Below are positions 16,211 through 27,769 of a stretch of DNA of 64,000 nucleotides, in pieces (position 1 is the first letter of the stretch; each line of letters begins with the position of its first letter). The position numbers were made by a program, and so were the translations under genes. This DNA comes from a bacterium. GTDB lineage: Bacteria; Chloroflexota; Dormibacteria; UBA8260; Bog-877. The stretch covers positions 57,294 through 121,293 of the forward strand of contig JAKABA010000002.1 in the NCBI GenBank assembly GCA_021802115.1, read 5' to 3'. The notes below the pieces were generated by a model. It did not search any database, had not been told where the DNA came from, and was given only the letters and a program-made list of their open reading frames with translations.

Positions 16211-16251
16211 CTCCCTCCCCGCTCTGGCTGCGCCACCCTGGCCCCAGGCGC

Positions 16252-16257
16252 TAACTT
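16252..16257 (+). promoter_or_regulatory. -10 element of the malic enzyme unit
   Basis: TAACTT, six bases before the ATG at 16264 that opens a 16-codon upstream ORF. The spacing is the same as at other leaderless starts here. Confidence 0.45.
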
Positions 16258-16263
16258 GGAGCC

Positions 16264-16314
16264 ATGCGAACGGTGGCTGGTCCTCGGCGGAGCAGCGGAG
16301 GGACCTGGGAATGA
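16264..16314 (+). CDS. Leaderless 16-aa upstream ORF coupled to malic enzyme
   Basis: The ATG lies six bases after the TAACTT box. The peptide reads MRTVAGPRRSSGGTWE and its TGA overlaps the malic enzyme ATG as ATGA at 16311-16314. A GGAGGG inside the small ORF serves as ribosome binding site for the main gene. The arrangement implies translational coupling or leader control. Confidence 0.5.
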   Translation: MRTVAGPRRSSGGTWE

Positions 16315-17750
16315 TTGCCGATTCAGCGCCGGGGTCACTGCCGACCGCCTTCCCGACCGAGGCGGGTCAGGCTTCGGCGGGCACCTCCCGCTATCGGATC
16401 GTGCGCACTCTGCGGCTCCGCAATGACAACCGCCCCGGCGTGCTGGGGGAGGTGGCCACCGCGATCGGCCGGGCTGGGGGCAATCTCGGCGACATCAGGA
16501 CCGTGGAGCGGGGCTCCCACAACGTGGTGCGCGACATGGATGTCAGCACCACTGACCTGGGCATGCTGGAGGACGTCCTGGCGGCCGTGAGGGCGCTGCC
16601 GGACACCCACCTGCTGGACGTCCGCGACGAGGTCCTCCGGGTCCATCTGGGCGGAAAGTTGCGGATCACCCCTCGCTATCCGGTGCGGACCGTGGCTGAC
16701 CTGCGCCACGTCTACACCCCGGGGGTGGCGGAGGTCTGCCGCCTGATTGAGGCGGACCCCAGCATGGCCGACCGCTACACCGGGATCGCCAACTCAGTGG
16801 CGGTGGTCACGGATGGCACCGCGATCCTGGGCTTGGGCAACATCGGCCCCGTGGCCGGCATGCCAGTGATCGAGGGGAAGTGCGCCCTGATGTCCCAGCT
16901 GGTGGGCATCGACGCCTATCCGCTGCTCATCCAGCCCGGTCCCTCGGACCAGATCGTGGACGCCCTGGCCGCGATCAGCGCAACCTTCGGCGCCGTCCAG
17001 TTGGAGGACTTCGCGGCGCCTCATTGCTTCGAGGTCGCCCCCGCTCTCCAGAGCCGGGTCGGGATCCCGGTCATGCACGACGATCAGCACGGCACTGCCA
17101 CCGTGGTCCTGGCCGCGGTGCTGCGGGCGGCGGCCATGACCGGCCAGGACCTGAATCATCTGACCGCCGGGGTCATCGGTCTGGGCGCCGCTGGCTCCGC
17201 CATCGCTCAGCTGCTGATGCACTATCAGGGCAGGACCGTCTACGGGACCGGCCGTACGCCCGACTCCCTGGAGCGGCTCCGCGTGGCCGGCGGGATCGCC
17301 GTCGAGATGGATGAGCTGATGGCTCGCTGCGACTTGGTGGTGGCGGCCACCGCGCAGCCCGGCCTGATCCGGCCGGACCAGGTCCGGGCCGGGCAGATCA
17401 TCTTCGCCATCTCCAATCCACTGCCGGAGATCGAGCCGGAGCGGGCGATGGCGGCCGGGGCCAGGCTGGCTGTGGACGGCGCCGTCGTCAACAACCTGCT
17501 GGGGTTCCCCGGCCTCTACCGCGGCGCTCTCGACGCCCGTGCGCGCCAGTTCAACACCGAGATGTTCGTGGCCGCTGCGCTCGCGATCGCGTCTCGAGCC
17601 CGCGACGGAGAGGTGGTGCCCGACTCCCTTGATCGTGAGGTGCACCGGGCGGTGGCCAGGGCGGTGGCTCGGGCCGCGATGGACACCGGCGTCGCCAGGC
17701 TCGAGCCGCCCCCGGATTACTTCGAGGACGCCTATCGCCCGCCGAGCTGA
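16311..17750 (+). CDS. NAD(P)-dependent malic enzyme with N-terminal ACT domain
   Basis: 479 aa. An ACT domain covers about residues 25-105 (NRPGVLGEVATAIGRAGGNLGDI). The malic enzyme follows with the catalytic tyrosine in VYTPGVAEVC, the lysine in IEGKCALM, metal ligands in LEDFAAPHCFEV and VMHDDQHGTA, and the Rossmann motif GLGAAGSAIAQLL; AISNPLPEI and VVNNLLGFPG are further family blocks. It oxidatively decarboxylates malate to pyruvate in the cytosol. The ACT domain suggests amino-acid control. The ATG at 16311 follows GGAGGG; a longer open frame upstream overlaps the preceding gene and was rejected. Confidence 0.9.
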   Translation: MIADSAPGSLPTAFPTEAGQASAGTSRYRIVRTLRLRNDNRPGVLGEVATAIGRAGGNLGDIRTVERGSHNVVRDMDVSTTDLGMLEDVLAAVRALPDTHLLDVRDEVLRVHLGGKLRITPRYPVRTVADLRHVYTPGVAEVCRLIEADPSMADRYTGIANSVAVVTDGTAILGLGNIGPVAGMPVIEGKCALMSQLVGIDAYPLLIQPGPSDQIVDALAAISATFGAVQLEDFAAPHCFEVAPALQSRVGIPVMHDDQHGTATVVLAAVLRAAAMTGQDLNHLTAGVIGLGAAGSAIAQLLMHYQGRTVYGTGRTPDSLERLRVAGGIAVEMDELMARCDLVVAATAQPGLIRPDQVRAGQIIFAISNPLPEIEPERAMAAGARLAVDGAVVNNLLGFPGLYRGALDARARQFNTEMFVAAALAIASRARDGEVVPDSLDREVHRAVARAVARAAMDTGVARLEPPPDYFEDAYRPPS

Positions 17751-17764
17751 GTCGAGCGCCGCCT

Positions 17765-17770
17765 TACGAT
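17765..17770 (+). promoter_or_regulatory. -10 element before the GNAT gene
   Basis: TACGAT, six bases before the GTG at 17777, with no ribosome binding site. Leaderless initiation is inferred. Confidence 0.45.
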
Positions 17771-17776
17771 GAACAG

Positions 17777-18229
17777 GTGGTGATCGAGCCCTTGGCCGAG
17801 GCGCAATTGGAGCAGATCCGGCCGCTTTTGCTCGACCTGCTCCAGGCCGAGCAGCTCGCGGCCGGGGAGACCCCTGCGGCCCGCTCCGACCTCGATTCCT
17901 GGTTGCCCCGCACCAGGGCCAGCTTTGAAGGCGAGAACCACATCTTCACGGCTCGCGATGGGGACCGGGTGCTGGGCTTCTGCTGGTGCGTGCTCTTCGA
18001 CCCGGGGACTGGGCTCGAAGGCGAGGTTGCCGAACTGTACGTCCGCCCCGAGGCCAGGGGTGATGGCCTAGCTAGCCGTCTGGTGGAGCGAGCCGTGGAA
18101 CTGTTCGCCGACCGCCGGGTGACCTTCGCCTGCGTCTGGACGCGGGCCGGCAATGAGCCAGCCCTCAGGACCTATCGCGGCGCCGGCTTCGTCCCCACCG
18201 ATCAGCTGATTCTGACCTGGTATCCCTGA
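17777..18229 (+). CDS. GNAT-family N-acetyltransferase
   Basis: 150 aa, one acetyltransferase domain. The acetyl-CoA-binding motif A is visible as VAELYVRPEARGDGLASRLVERAVEL (the R-x-x-G-x-G/A core near residues 92-100), and the C-terminal block has NEPALRTYRGAGFVPTD. The substrate cannot be predicted. Its stop TGA is immediately followed by the ATG of the next gene with no gap, so it heads a probable operon with the HtrA-like protein and the metallo-beta-lactamase-like protein. Confidence 0.85.
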   Translation: MVIEPLAEAQLEQIRPLLLDLLQAEQLAAGETPAARSDLDSWLPRTRASFEGENHIFTARDGDRVLGFCWCVLFDPGTGLEGEVAELYVRPEARGDGLASRLVERAVELFADRRVTFACVWTRAGNEPALRTYRGAGFVPTDQLILTWYP

Positions 18230-19375
18230 ATGGAATCCGCTGACATAGACGCGCTACCTGAGACCATCGCCCAGCGGTCGCTGGCCCTGCGCCTGGGCGC
18301 GGTGGCCGTGGTGGCCGCGATCGTGGGGGTGGTGGTGGGCGGCGGTGGCAGCTTCCTTCTACTGCGGCACTTCTACTCCACCGCCCCTGCCCAGGTCACG
18401 ATCCGGACCACCACCGCCGGGGGAGGTTCCAAGACCACATCCCTGAGCTCGGTTGTGGCCCAGGTGGCGCCGTCGGTGGTGGAGGTGGTGCGGCAGCGGG
18501 GTTCGTCCCAGCCCTCCCCGAGCAGTACCTCAGACGGTTTCGTCGCCAGCTCCGCGGGGCTGATCGTGACCAGCGAGGGCGCCGTGGCGGGTGCCGCTGG
18601 AGTTGAGGTGGTGCTGCCCTCGGGTACCGTACTGCCGGCCACCATCGCGGCTGCGGACGCCGCCACCGGAGTGGTGGTGCTGCAGGTCAGCACCACCAAT
18701 CTACCGCCGGCGCTGACCTTCGCCGCCAGCACGCCGCTGGGAGCCGCGGTGGTCGCGGTGTCGCTTCCCCTGGGGGGGACGGCCAGTGTCGACGTGGGAA
18801 CCGTCAGCGAAATCGGCCTGACCGCCACCGTGCCCGATCCGGCCGCGAGCTCCGGGACCTCTGTCGTGGATGGCATGCTCCGGACCGACGCCCCCGAGCC
18901 CCAGGGCAGCTCGGGTGGTCCCCTGGTCAACACAGCTGGCCAGGTGATCGGCATAATGACCGGTCAGCGGATGCAGCCCCAGGGCCAGGGGAGCAGCGTC
19001 GCCGCCTTCGGTTTCGGTCTCGACGCCAGCTTTGCCAACTACCTGGTCCAGGCGATCGCCGTGACCGGCGGAGGCCCAAGGCCAGTGGGCCTGGTGGCGC
19101 GGTGGCTGAACCCCGCCTCGGGGGCGGCGACCGGGCTGCCCAGCGGAGCCGAGGTGCTGGCGGTCAGCCCCGGATCGGCGGCCAGCGCGGCCGGGTTGCA
19201 GGTCGGGGAGGTGGTGACCGCCGTCGACGGCAGCGCAGTTCTGGGCTCGGGAGCGCCTCGCTTTCCAGACCTGACCGACCTGCTTATCTCCTATGGTCCG
19301 GCGGCCGTGGTTGCGATCACCGCAGTCAAGGCGGGTGTGACCCAGCAGCTTTCGCTTACGCTTCCAGCCGGCTGA
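18230..19375 (+). CDS. Membrane-anchored HtrA-like protein lacking catalytic His and Asp (pseudoprotease)
   Basis: 381 aa. One transmembrane anchor lies near residues 20-47 and the rest is exported. The trypsin-like fold can be traced: APSVVEVV, then DGFVASSAGLIVTSEGAVAG where an active HtrA has TNxHVVxG, so His is replaced by Gly; DAATGVVVLQV where the family has DxxTDLAVLKV, so Asp is replaced by Gly; and QGSSGGPLVN, where the serine motif is kept. A PDZ-like domain ends the protein (GAEVLAVSPGSAASAAGLQVGEVVTAVDG). Without His and Asp it should not cleave peptides and is more likely a binding or sensing protein. Confidence 0.85.
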   Translation: MESADIDALPETIAQRSLALRLGAVAVVAAIVGVVVGGGGSFLLLRHFYSTAPAQVTIRTTTAGGGSKTTSLSSVVAQVAPSVVEVVRQRGSSQPSPSSTSDGFVASSAGLIVTSEGAVAGAAGVEVVLPSGTVLPATIAAADAATGVVVLQVSTTNLPPALTFAASTPLGAAVVAVSLPLGGTASVDVGTVSEIGLTATVPDPAASSGTSVVDGMLRTDAPEPQGSSGGPLVNTAGQVIGIMTGQRMQPQGQGSSVAAFGFGLDASFANYLVQAIAVTGGGPRPVGLVARWLNPASGAATGLPSGAEVLAVSPGSAASAAGLQVGEVVTAVDGSAVLGSGAPRFPDLTDLLISYGPAAVVAITAVKAGVTQQLSLTLPAG

Positions 19376-19428
19376 CGCGGCCCCTGCCGGTCGCGGGGTC
19401 GGGCCCTTAGGGTTTGGGAGGCACACCT

Positions 19429-20025
19429 TTGGACATCACCTGGTTGGGCGGGGACACTCTTTTGCTGCGCGGCAGGGAGGCGAAGGTCCTGGTCGATCCC
19501 TCGGGGTCGGATCCGGAGTCCGCCGCCCGCGCCGGGGCCGACATCCTGGTTGGGGGCCTGGGCGCCAAGAACCTGCTCCGACCAGAGTCTGGGCCCCAGG
19601 TGGTGGCCCGCCCCGGGGAATACGAGCTGCACGGGGTCAGCGTGCGCGGCGTGGCCCTGAGAGAGGGGACAGCCTTCGTCACCGAGGTGGATGAGGTTGC
19701 CGTGTGTAGCTTCGGAGACCTGCCCACGGAGATCTCGGAGGAGATGTTGGAGGCTCTCGGCGTGATCGATGTGCTGGCGGTGTCGCTGCTGGGTGGGGCG
19801 CCGTCTCGAACCGTCGCCGTGGCCGAGCTGGTGGCGCGCCTGGAGCCGGCGGTGATGGTGCCGACCGGCTACGAGCCGGCGGCGGACATCGTCACCGGCG
19901 AGCTGGCCGCGTTCGTCAAGGAGATGGGCCTGGCCCAGGTCAGCGCTCAGGCCAAACTGACCCTGACTGGGTCGGCGGGAGGCACGGAGGACACCAGGGT
20001 CACGATCCTGGAGCCACGGCGCTGA
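19429..20025 (+). CDS. Metallo-beta-lactamase-fold protein (COG2220/UlaG-like) without metal ligands
   Basis: 198 aa. The frame of the COG2220 family is clear: DITWLGGDTLLLRG at the start, VLVDPSG, PGEYELHGVSVRGVA, VCSFGDL, VDVLAVSLLGG-like strand, and VMVPTGYEPA near 145. Active members have WLGHS, a THxHxDH-type motif and PMHY. Here these are WLGG, VGGLGAKNL and PTGY, so all expected zinc histidines are missing. The TTG at 19429 is chosen because GGGAGG lies seven bases upstream and the family sequence begins at the next codon. It probably has no hydrolase activity and follows another inactive homologue. Confidence 0.75.
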   Translation: MDITWLGGDTLLLRGREAKVLVDPSGSDPESAARAGADILVGGLGAKNLLRPESGPQVVARPGEYELHGVSVRGVALREGTAFVTEVDEVAVCSFGDLPTEISEEMLEALGVIDVLAVSLLGGAPSRTVAVAELVARLEPAVMVPTGYEPAADIVTGELAAFVKEMGLAQVSAQAKLTLTGSAGGTEDTRVTILEPRR

Positions 20026-20032
20026 CCTGGCG

Positions 20033-20041
20033 TGGTAGGAT
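20033..20041 (+). promoter_or_regulatory. Extended -10 element of the pyrG unit
   Basis: TGGTAGGAT fits TGnTAnnnT and lies eight bases before the ATG at 20050 that opens a 12-codon upstream ORF. Confidence 0.5.
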
Positions 20042-20049
20042 GCGCCCAC

Positions 20050-23002
<2,953 letters not shown>

Positions 23003-23136
23003 CTGGGGGCGCGCGCTGCCCTGGCATTCAGATCGGCCCAGCCACCATCCAGTCGCGCGTCGGCTGGTGGCTCGGTCCGCGACGGGGGAGCCGCGCCGAT
23101 CTGCGGGCTCGACCTACGGGGCCGCGCAGCGACCTG

Positions 23137-23145
23137 TGCTAAAGT
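23137..23145 (+). promoter_or_regulatory. Extended -10 element of rpmE
   Basis: TGCTAAAGT fits TGnTAnnnT and ends 11 bases before the rpmE ATG. The predicted leader is only about four bases and has no ribosome binding site. Confidence 0.45.
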
Positions 23146-23156
23146 TGAACTCCCCC

Positions 23157-23366
23157 ATGAAAGCAGCAATCCATCCCGAGTACTACCACGACGCGGTGGT
23201 GACGTGTTCCTGTGGCAACACCTTCACCACCGGGTCCACGATGCAAACGCTCCACACGGAGGTGTGCAGCGTCTGCCATCCGTTCTTCACCGGCCAGCAG
23301 CGCATCATCGACACCGGCGGTCAGGTCGAGCGCTTCCGGCGACGCGCCCAAAGGGCGCAGCAGTAG
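23157..23366 (+). CDS. rpmE: 50S ribosomal protein L31, zinc-binding form
   Basis: 69 aa. It begins [20 protein letters not shown] and has the four-cysteine zinc ligand set, CSCG and [10 protein letters not shown], that defines the C-plus paralogue, then the basic helix VERFRRRAQ at the C-terminus. L31 bridges the ribosomal subunits. The ATG at 23157 is the family start; the frame is open further upstream without similarity. It precedes prfA by 44 bases, a gene order common in bacteria. Confidence 0.95.
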   Translation: MKAAIHPEYYHDAVVTCSCGNTFTTGSTMQTLHTEVCSVCHPFFTGQQRIIDTGGQVERFRRRAQRAQQ

Positions 23367-23410
23367 CATCGGGCCTCCGCAACAGCGGATGGCCCTGAGA
23401 GGCTGAGGCA

Positions 23411-24499
23411 GTGCTGAATCCCAATCTGGAGGCGCGCCTGCACCAGGTCCGCCTGCGTCACCAGGCTCTGGTGGCGGAGATGGAGGCCCCCCAGGGGGAC
23501 TTCGATCCCGCTCAGGGCGAGCGCTTGGGTCGCGAGCTGGCCCAGCTGCGACCCGTGGTCGAGCTCCTGGAGGCCCTGGAGCGATCCGAGTCGGCAGCCG
23601 CGGAGGCACGGAGCCTGGCCGACTCCGAGCCCGAGGAGAAGATGCACGCGTACCTGGAGGCTGAGGTCCAGCGCGAGCACGAGCGTCAGGAGTCCCTGAT
23701 CTCGGAGTTGAAGCTGATGCTCCTGCCCAAGGACCCTGACGACGATCGCGACGCGGTGGTCGAGATTCGGGCTGGCACCGGCGGCGAGGAGGCGGCCCTC
23801 TTCGCCGCCGACCTGCTCCGGATGTACCTGCGTTTTGCGGAACGCCGGCGCTGGCAGGTGGAGATGCTGGACAGCTCCCCCAGCGAGGGCGGCGGCGTCA
23901 AGGAGGTGATGCTCGAGGTGCACGGAAAGGGGGTCTATGGGCACCTCAAGTTCGAGAGCGGAGTCCATCGCGTCCAGCGGGTGCCTAAAACTGAGGCCCA
24001 GGGCAGAATCCACACCTCGGCCGCCAGCGTGGTGGTACTGCCAGAGGTGGAGGAAGTCGAGGTCGAGGTGAACGAGGAGGACCTCAAGATCGACGTCTAC
24101 CGGTCCACCGGGCCCGGTGGCCAGAGTGTCAACACCACCGACTCGGCTGTTCGAATCACCCATCTTCCCACCGGCCTGGTGGTCACCTGCCAGGATGAGA
24201 AGTCCCAGCACAAGAACCGTGCCAAGGCGCTCCGGGTGCTGCGCTCCCGACTCTACGACCGGATGAAAGCCGAGCGCGATGCCGAGCTCCAGGAGACCAG
24301 GCGTTCGATCGTCGGCCGGGGCGACCGCAGCGAGAAGATCCGGACCTACAACTACTCCGACAACCGGGTCACCGACCACCGCATCGACCTCAAGCTCTAC
24401 CAGCTCTCTCGGGTCATGGACGGCGAGCTGGACTTGGTGGTCTCTCCGCTGCAGCAGGAGGAGCAGGCTCGTCGCCTCTCCGGCGAGCCAGAGGAGTAG
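23411..24499 (+). CDS. prfA: Peptide chain release factor 1
   Basis: 362 aa. The stop-codon recognition PxT motif is present as PKT in [13 protein letters not shown], which distinguishes RF1 from RF2, and the catalytic GGQ is in [15 protein letters not shown]. The N-terminal coiled coil and the C-terminal [17 protein letters not shown] block are also typical. It releases peptides at UAA and UAG. The start is GTG with GAGGCTGAGG upstream. The usual downstream prmC methyltransferase gene is absent here; non-coding sequence follows. Confidence 0.96.
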   Translation: MLNPNLEARLHQVRLRHQALVAEMEAPQGDFDPAQGERLGRELAQLRPVVELLEALERSESAAAEARSLADSEPEEKMHAYLEAEVQREHERQESLISELKLMLLPKDPDDDRDAVVEIRAGTGGEEAALFAADLLRMYLRFAERRRWQVEMLDSSPSEGGGVKEVMLEVHGKGVYGHLKFESGVHRVQRVPKTEAQGRIHTSAASVVVLPEVEEVEVEVNEEDLKIDVYRSTGPGGQSVNTTDSAVRITHLPTGLVVTCQDEKSQHKNRAKALRVLRSRLYDRMKAERDAELQETRRSIVGRGDRSEKIRTYNYSDNRVTDHRIDLKLYQLSRVMDGELDLVVSPLQQEEQARRLSGEPEE

Positions 24500-25426
24500 G
24501 TCCGCTCCCTTTCCTCCCCGCCCGGCCACGGCTCGCAGGCCGTTCCGGGAGCTCACTCCGGCCCGGTCCGGTGCGTGGTCGGATCCCGGGCCCCTGGCAG
24601 ACTCAGCTCCCGGGGACGCCGTGAAGCATCCCATCTGTGGCTAGCAGAGCGAGCGGTTGGCTGAGCCCCGGCTCTGCGCGCGGCCGAACCGGCAGTGCCG
24701 ACCACACGCTGGCAGGCGATGGCCCGAGGCACCGGATTAGCGGAGCTCGCGCCTCCCCCCCGTGCCGCGTGCGGGGAGGTTGTGGCGGCGGCCGCAACTG
24801 GCGGCTTGGCCAGCTCGGAGTCCATGATGAAGTACCAGATTGTGGCTCCGGCACCGCCCGGGGTAGGTGGAGCGCGCGATCCCCGGGCCAGTCTGGGCTT
24901 CTGGGTTGAAGGCCCGAGCCCTACCGGCACCAGACCGGTGATGGTTGTCCCGCCGGATACCAGACGGTTCTCCCAGCGCGTCCGGCTGGCGGTGTGGTCC
25001 GTGCCAGGGGAGACCGCGACGGCGGTGCGCAAGACGTTGGGCGGTGGGAACCCAAGCCACCTGCTCACCCCGCGAATTCGGCCACTGGCGCTGTGCCGGA
25101 GGCAGCGGCGAGCTGACTACGGGCCACCGGCGACCCGGGCCAACCCGGTGTCCCCACGTTAGCTGGCCCCATCGCGGTGGCGTTGCGGTCTCGACCCCTG
25201 GCCGCCCGCGGGCCGCTTGAGAGCTGAGGATGCTCACCACGCGGCGCCGCTGGGCACCGCGGGCCGGCCGCCGGGCGGCAATGGATCACAGTTGCGCGGA
25301 CGGCGTCGACGAAGGCCGCGGAGCGGTGACCTTGGGTGATTACCGGCCAGCTGCTGTCCCCGGTGGTTTGGGCCGTGCTGACCACGGGCCAACGCTAGTT
25401 CGCGACCGACCGGAGCCCCAAGGGCC
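24500..25426. other. Long stretch without a recognisable gene
   Basis: About 930 bases between the converging prfA and exonuclease genes. Frames of 100-170 codons exist on both strands, but their products are proline/arginine/serine-rich, overlap one another and match no domain. No tRNA, strong terminator or repeat was recognised. It may be the relic of a deleted gene, for example prmC, which often follows prfA. Confidence 0.5.
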
Positions 25427-26425
25427 TCAGCTGGTGGGGATGATCGAGTCGTGAGCGGGCGCGGCGGTCGCGCCGCGGTGCCGGCGGCCTCCTCGATGAC
25501 GCCGGCGAGGTCGGGGGCGCGGTTGCTCGCTGGGGCTCCCTTCTACGGCCGCCGCGCTCGCCACGGTCGGGCGCCGACCCGGGCGCACCAGTGGACGCGG
25601 CCCAGGGGGCATCCCGACCGCCACCAGGTCACCTAGGGTTCGCCACCCGTGCTCCTTCCGGCCGATCTCCACCAGCTTGACGAAGCAGTCGGCGGTCGCC
25701 TCGGCGTCCGCCAGGGCGAAGTGAGGATGTCTGTGGGTCACCTCCAGGCGTTCGCACAGGCGCTCCAGCCCGATTGTGTCCCGCAGATCGAAGAGAAAGC
25801 CCGCGATTCGGGACGTGTCCAGGTGATGGTGGGGGGGCGGGCGGTCCAGGGCCTTTGCCACCAGCCGGGTGTCGAAGGCGTCGGCGCTGTGCTCCACCAG
25901 GATCGCCCCTCGCGCGAAGTCATGGAAGGTCAGGGCCACCCGCCGCAGGGAAGGGGCGCCGGTGAGCATCGAGCGGGTGATGCCGTGGACCCGACGAGCG
26001 TAGGGGTTGATGTGGTCGGTGGTGTGCACCAGGCTCTCCAGCAGAGTCGGGGGCTCCGCTGGGCCAGCCTCGCCCACCCGGAAGCGCACCGCTCCCAGCT
26101 CGACCATCCGGTCGGGAAAGTGCCCCGTGGTCTCGCAATCCAGGCTCACGAAGGTGATGTGGTCCAGCTCGGTGTCCAGGGGGATCTTGGGGAACTGACC
26201 ATCCTCAGCGGGATCCGAGCGTCCGTCCAGCAGGGTGACGGGGTTGTGGAAGGGCGCCAGCTCCGGACTCGCCGGCCCCAACCGGGCCAGCAGGCGGTCC
26301 CCGGGAGCCCCAGGTGGCCGCTCTCGGCCCCACTTCAGCTTGAGCTTCGGTGCGACGACCGGGGCCGAGGCCTGACTTGGGTCGACTTCGTCAGACCGTG
26401 GCTCTCCGGAGTTGGTCAGCTGCAC
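25427..26425 (-). CDS. DEDDh 3'-5' exonuclease, DnaQ/PolC epsilon-like
   Basis: 332 aa. The exonuclease domain lies near residues 90-265, with DCETTG (metal-binding Asp and Glu), the middle Asp in HSADAFDTRLV, and HFALADAEAT with the catalytic His and Asp of the DEDDh class. The first 90 residues and the last 60, rich in arginine and proline, are not conserved. Such stand-alone proteins proofread or trim nucleic acids. The GTG at 26425 is preferred to the TTG at 26434 because the -10 box TAGGAT ends exactly there. It is divergent from hemA. Confidence 0.85.
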   Translation of the reverse strand: MQLTNSGEPRSDEVDPSQASAPVVAPKLKLKWGRERPPGAPGDRLLARLGPASPELAPFHNPVTLLDGRSDPAEDGQFPKIPLDTELDHITFVSLDCETTGHFPDRMVELGAVRFRVGEAGPAEPPTLLESLVHTTDHINPYARRVHGITRSMLTGAPSLRRVALTFHDFARGAILVEHSADAFDTRLVAKALDRPPPHHHLDTSRIAGFLFDLRDTIGLERLCERLEVTHRHPHFALADAEATADCFVKLVEIGRKEHGWRTLGDLVAVGMPPGPRPLVRPGRRPTVASAAAVEGSPSEQPRPRPRRRHRGGRRHRGATAAPAHDSIIPTS

Positions 26426-26433
26426 GACTCTCA

Positions 26434-26439
26434 ATCCTA
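26434..26439 (-). promoter_or_regulatory. -10 element of the exonuclease gene
   Basis: TAGGAT on the minus strand, eight bases before the GTG at 26425. It overlaps the alternative TTG start, which would therefore not be on the transcript. Confidence 0.45.
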
Positions 26440-26481
26440 ACCAGTGCGGCCATCGGCTCGGGTCTAACCGATCGGTCGGGA

Positions 26482-26487
26482 TATACT
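26482..26487 (+). promoter_or_regulatory. -10 element of the hemACDB unit
   Basis: TATACT, ten bases before the TTG start of hemA. The leader would be at most about four bases. Confidence 0.55.
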
Positions 26488-26497
26488 CGAACTCAGA

Positions 26498-27769
26498 TTG
26501 CCATTCCTAGCCACCGGTATCAGTCACCACCTGGCGCCGCTGCCGGTCCGCGAGCAACTGCACCTGGACGATGCCCAGGTGGTGGAGTCGCTGGGGGCAA
26601 TCGTCGCCCACGCCGGCTTGAGCGGAGCGGTCTGCCTCAGCACCTGTAACCGGACCGAGTTCTACCTCAGCACCAGGGACGAGCGGGCCTCCCGCCTGGC
26701 CACCTCTCGGTTCTTCCACTACGTTGCTCCCACCCCAGAGTTCTCCGAGCTGGTTTTCAGCCACGCCGGCGCCGATGGCCTGCGGCATGTGATCAGAGTC
26801 GCCAGCGGCCTCGACAGCATGATTCTGGGGGAGTCACAGGTGCTGGCCCAGTTCAAGCGTGCCCATCGGCTGGCCTTGGAGGCCGGCACGATGGACGGCG
26901 AGCTGGACCTGGTCATGCGTCGGGCCGTCGAGACCGCCAAGCTGGTCCGCAGCACGACCGGGATATCACGGCAGGCGGTGGGGTTTGGCCAGGTGGCGCT
27001 CCAGGCCGCGCAGTCGAGGCTGGGCGACCTGCGCGGGCAGGGAGCGGTCATCCTGGGTGGCGGTAGTGTGGGCGGGGCGGCGGCTCGCTTGCTGCGCCGC
27101 GCCGGGGTCGACCCCCTCATGGTGGTGCGCCGGGGCCCGCGGGCGACCGCGCTCGCGGAGGCGCTGAGCGCCGAGCTGGTGGAGATCGGCGAGCTGCCGG
27201 CGCTGGCCCCCCGCTTCCGGGTGGTCGTCTGCAGCACCACCAGCGAGTCCCGGGTCCTCAGCCGCGAGACGGTGGCGGCCATCCGCCGGTCCCAGGCCCC
27301 CGGGGGCAGGCTGCTCATTCTGGACCTGGCGGTGCCAAGAGACGTCGAGCCCGAGGCGGCCGATCTGACCGGAGTTGAGCTGTTGGACATCGACCACCTG
27401 GGGGATGTCGTAGCTGCCAACCTTGGCTCCCGGGAGCGGCATCGGCCTCGCGCAGAGCGGGTGGTGGAGGCTGCGGTGACCCAGCTGGTGGAGGAGTTGG
27501 AGGGGCGCGGCGCAGCCCCCCTGATCGCCGCGCTGGTGGATCGAGCCGAGGTGGTCAGGCAGGGGGAGTTGCGCCGCGCGATCTCCCGGATGGGGGTTGT
27601 GAGCGAGTTGGAGCGGGCCCAGCTCGAGCGCCTGACCCAGGCCATCGCCGCCAAGCTGATGCATCAGCCAATCACGTTCCTGCGTCAGCACGCCGATGAT
27701 CCCCAGCGCCGGAGGGTGCTCGAGGAGGCGTTCGGGCTGGTGCCGGCGGAGGCAGACGCCGAGGTTTGA
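26498..27769 (+). CDS. hemA: Glutamyl-tRNA reductase
   Basis: 423 aa. First enzyme of the C5 haem pathway; it reduces glutamyl-tRNA(Glu) to glutamate-1-semialdehyde with NADPH. The N-terminal catalytic domain has the nucleophilic cysteine in CLSTCNRTEFY and the substrate motif LDSMILGESQVLAQFK. The NADP domain has ILGGGSVGGAAARLL, and SRAPGG-like and LDLAVPRDVEP blocks follow, then the dimerisation helices. The start is TTG almost directly after the promoter. The stop overlaps the hemC TTG by four bases. Confidence 0.95.
   Translation: MPFLATGISHHLAPLPVREQLHLDDAQVVESLGAIVAHAGLSGAVCLSTCNRTEFYLSTRDERASRLATSRFFHYVAPTPEFSELVFSHAGADGLRHVIRVASGLDSMILGESQVLAQFKRAHRLALEAGTMDGELDLVMRRAVETAKLVRSTTGISRQAVGFGQVALQAAQSRLGDLRGQGAVILGGGSVGGAAARLLRRAGVDPLMVVRRGPRATALAEALSAELVEIGELPALAPRFRVVVCSTTSESRVLSRETVAAIRRSQAPGGRLLILDLAVPRDVEPEAADLTGVELLDIDHLGDVVAANLGSRERHRPRAERVVEAAVTQLVEELEGRGAAPLIAALVDRAEVVRQGELRRAISRMGVVSELERAQLERLTQAIAAKLMHQPITFLRQHADDPQRRRVLEEAFGLVPAEADAEV

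Noticed and set aside
24553..25162. Open frames on both strands after prfA
   Set aside because: They overlap, lack similarity, and neither resembles prmC, the gene expected there.
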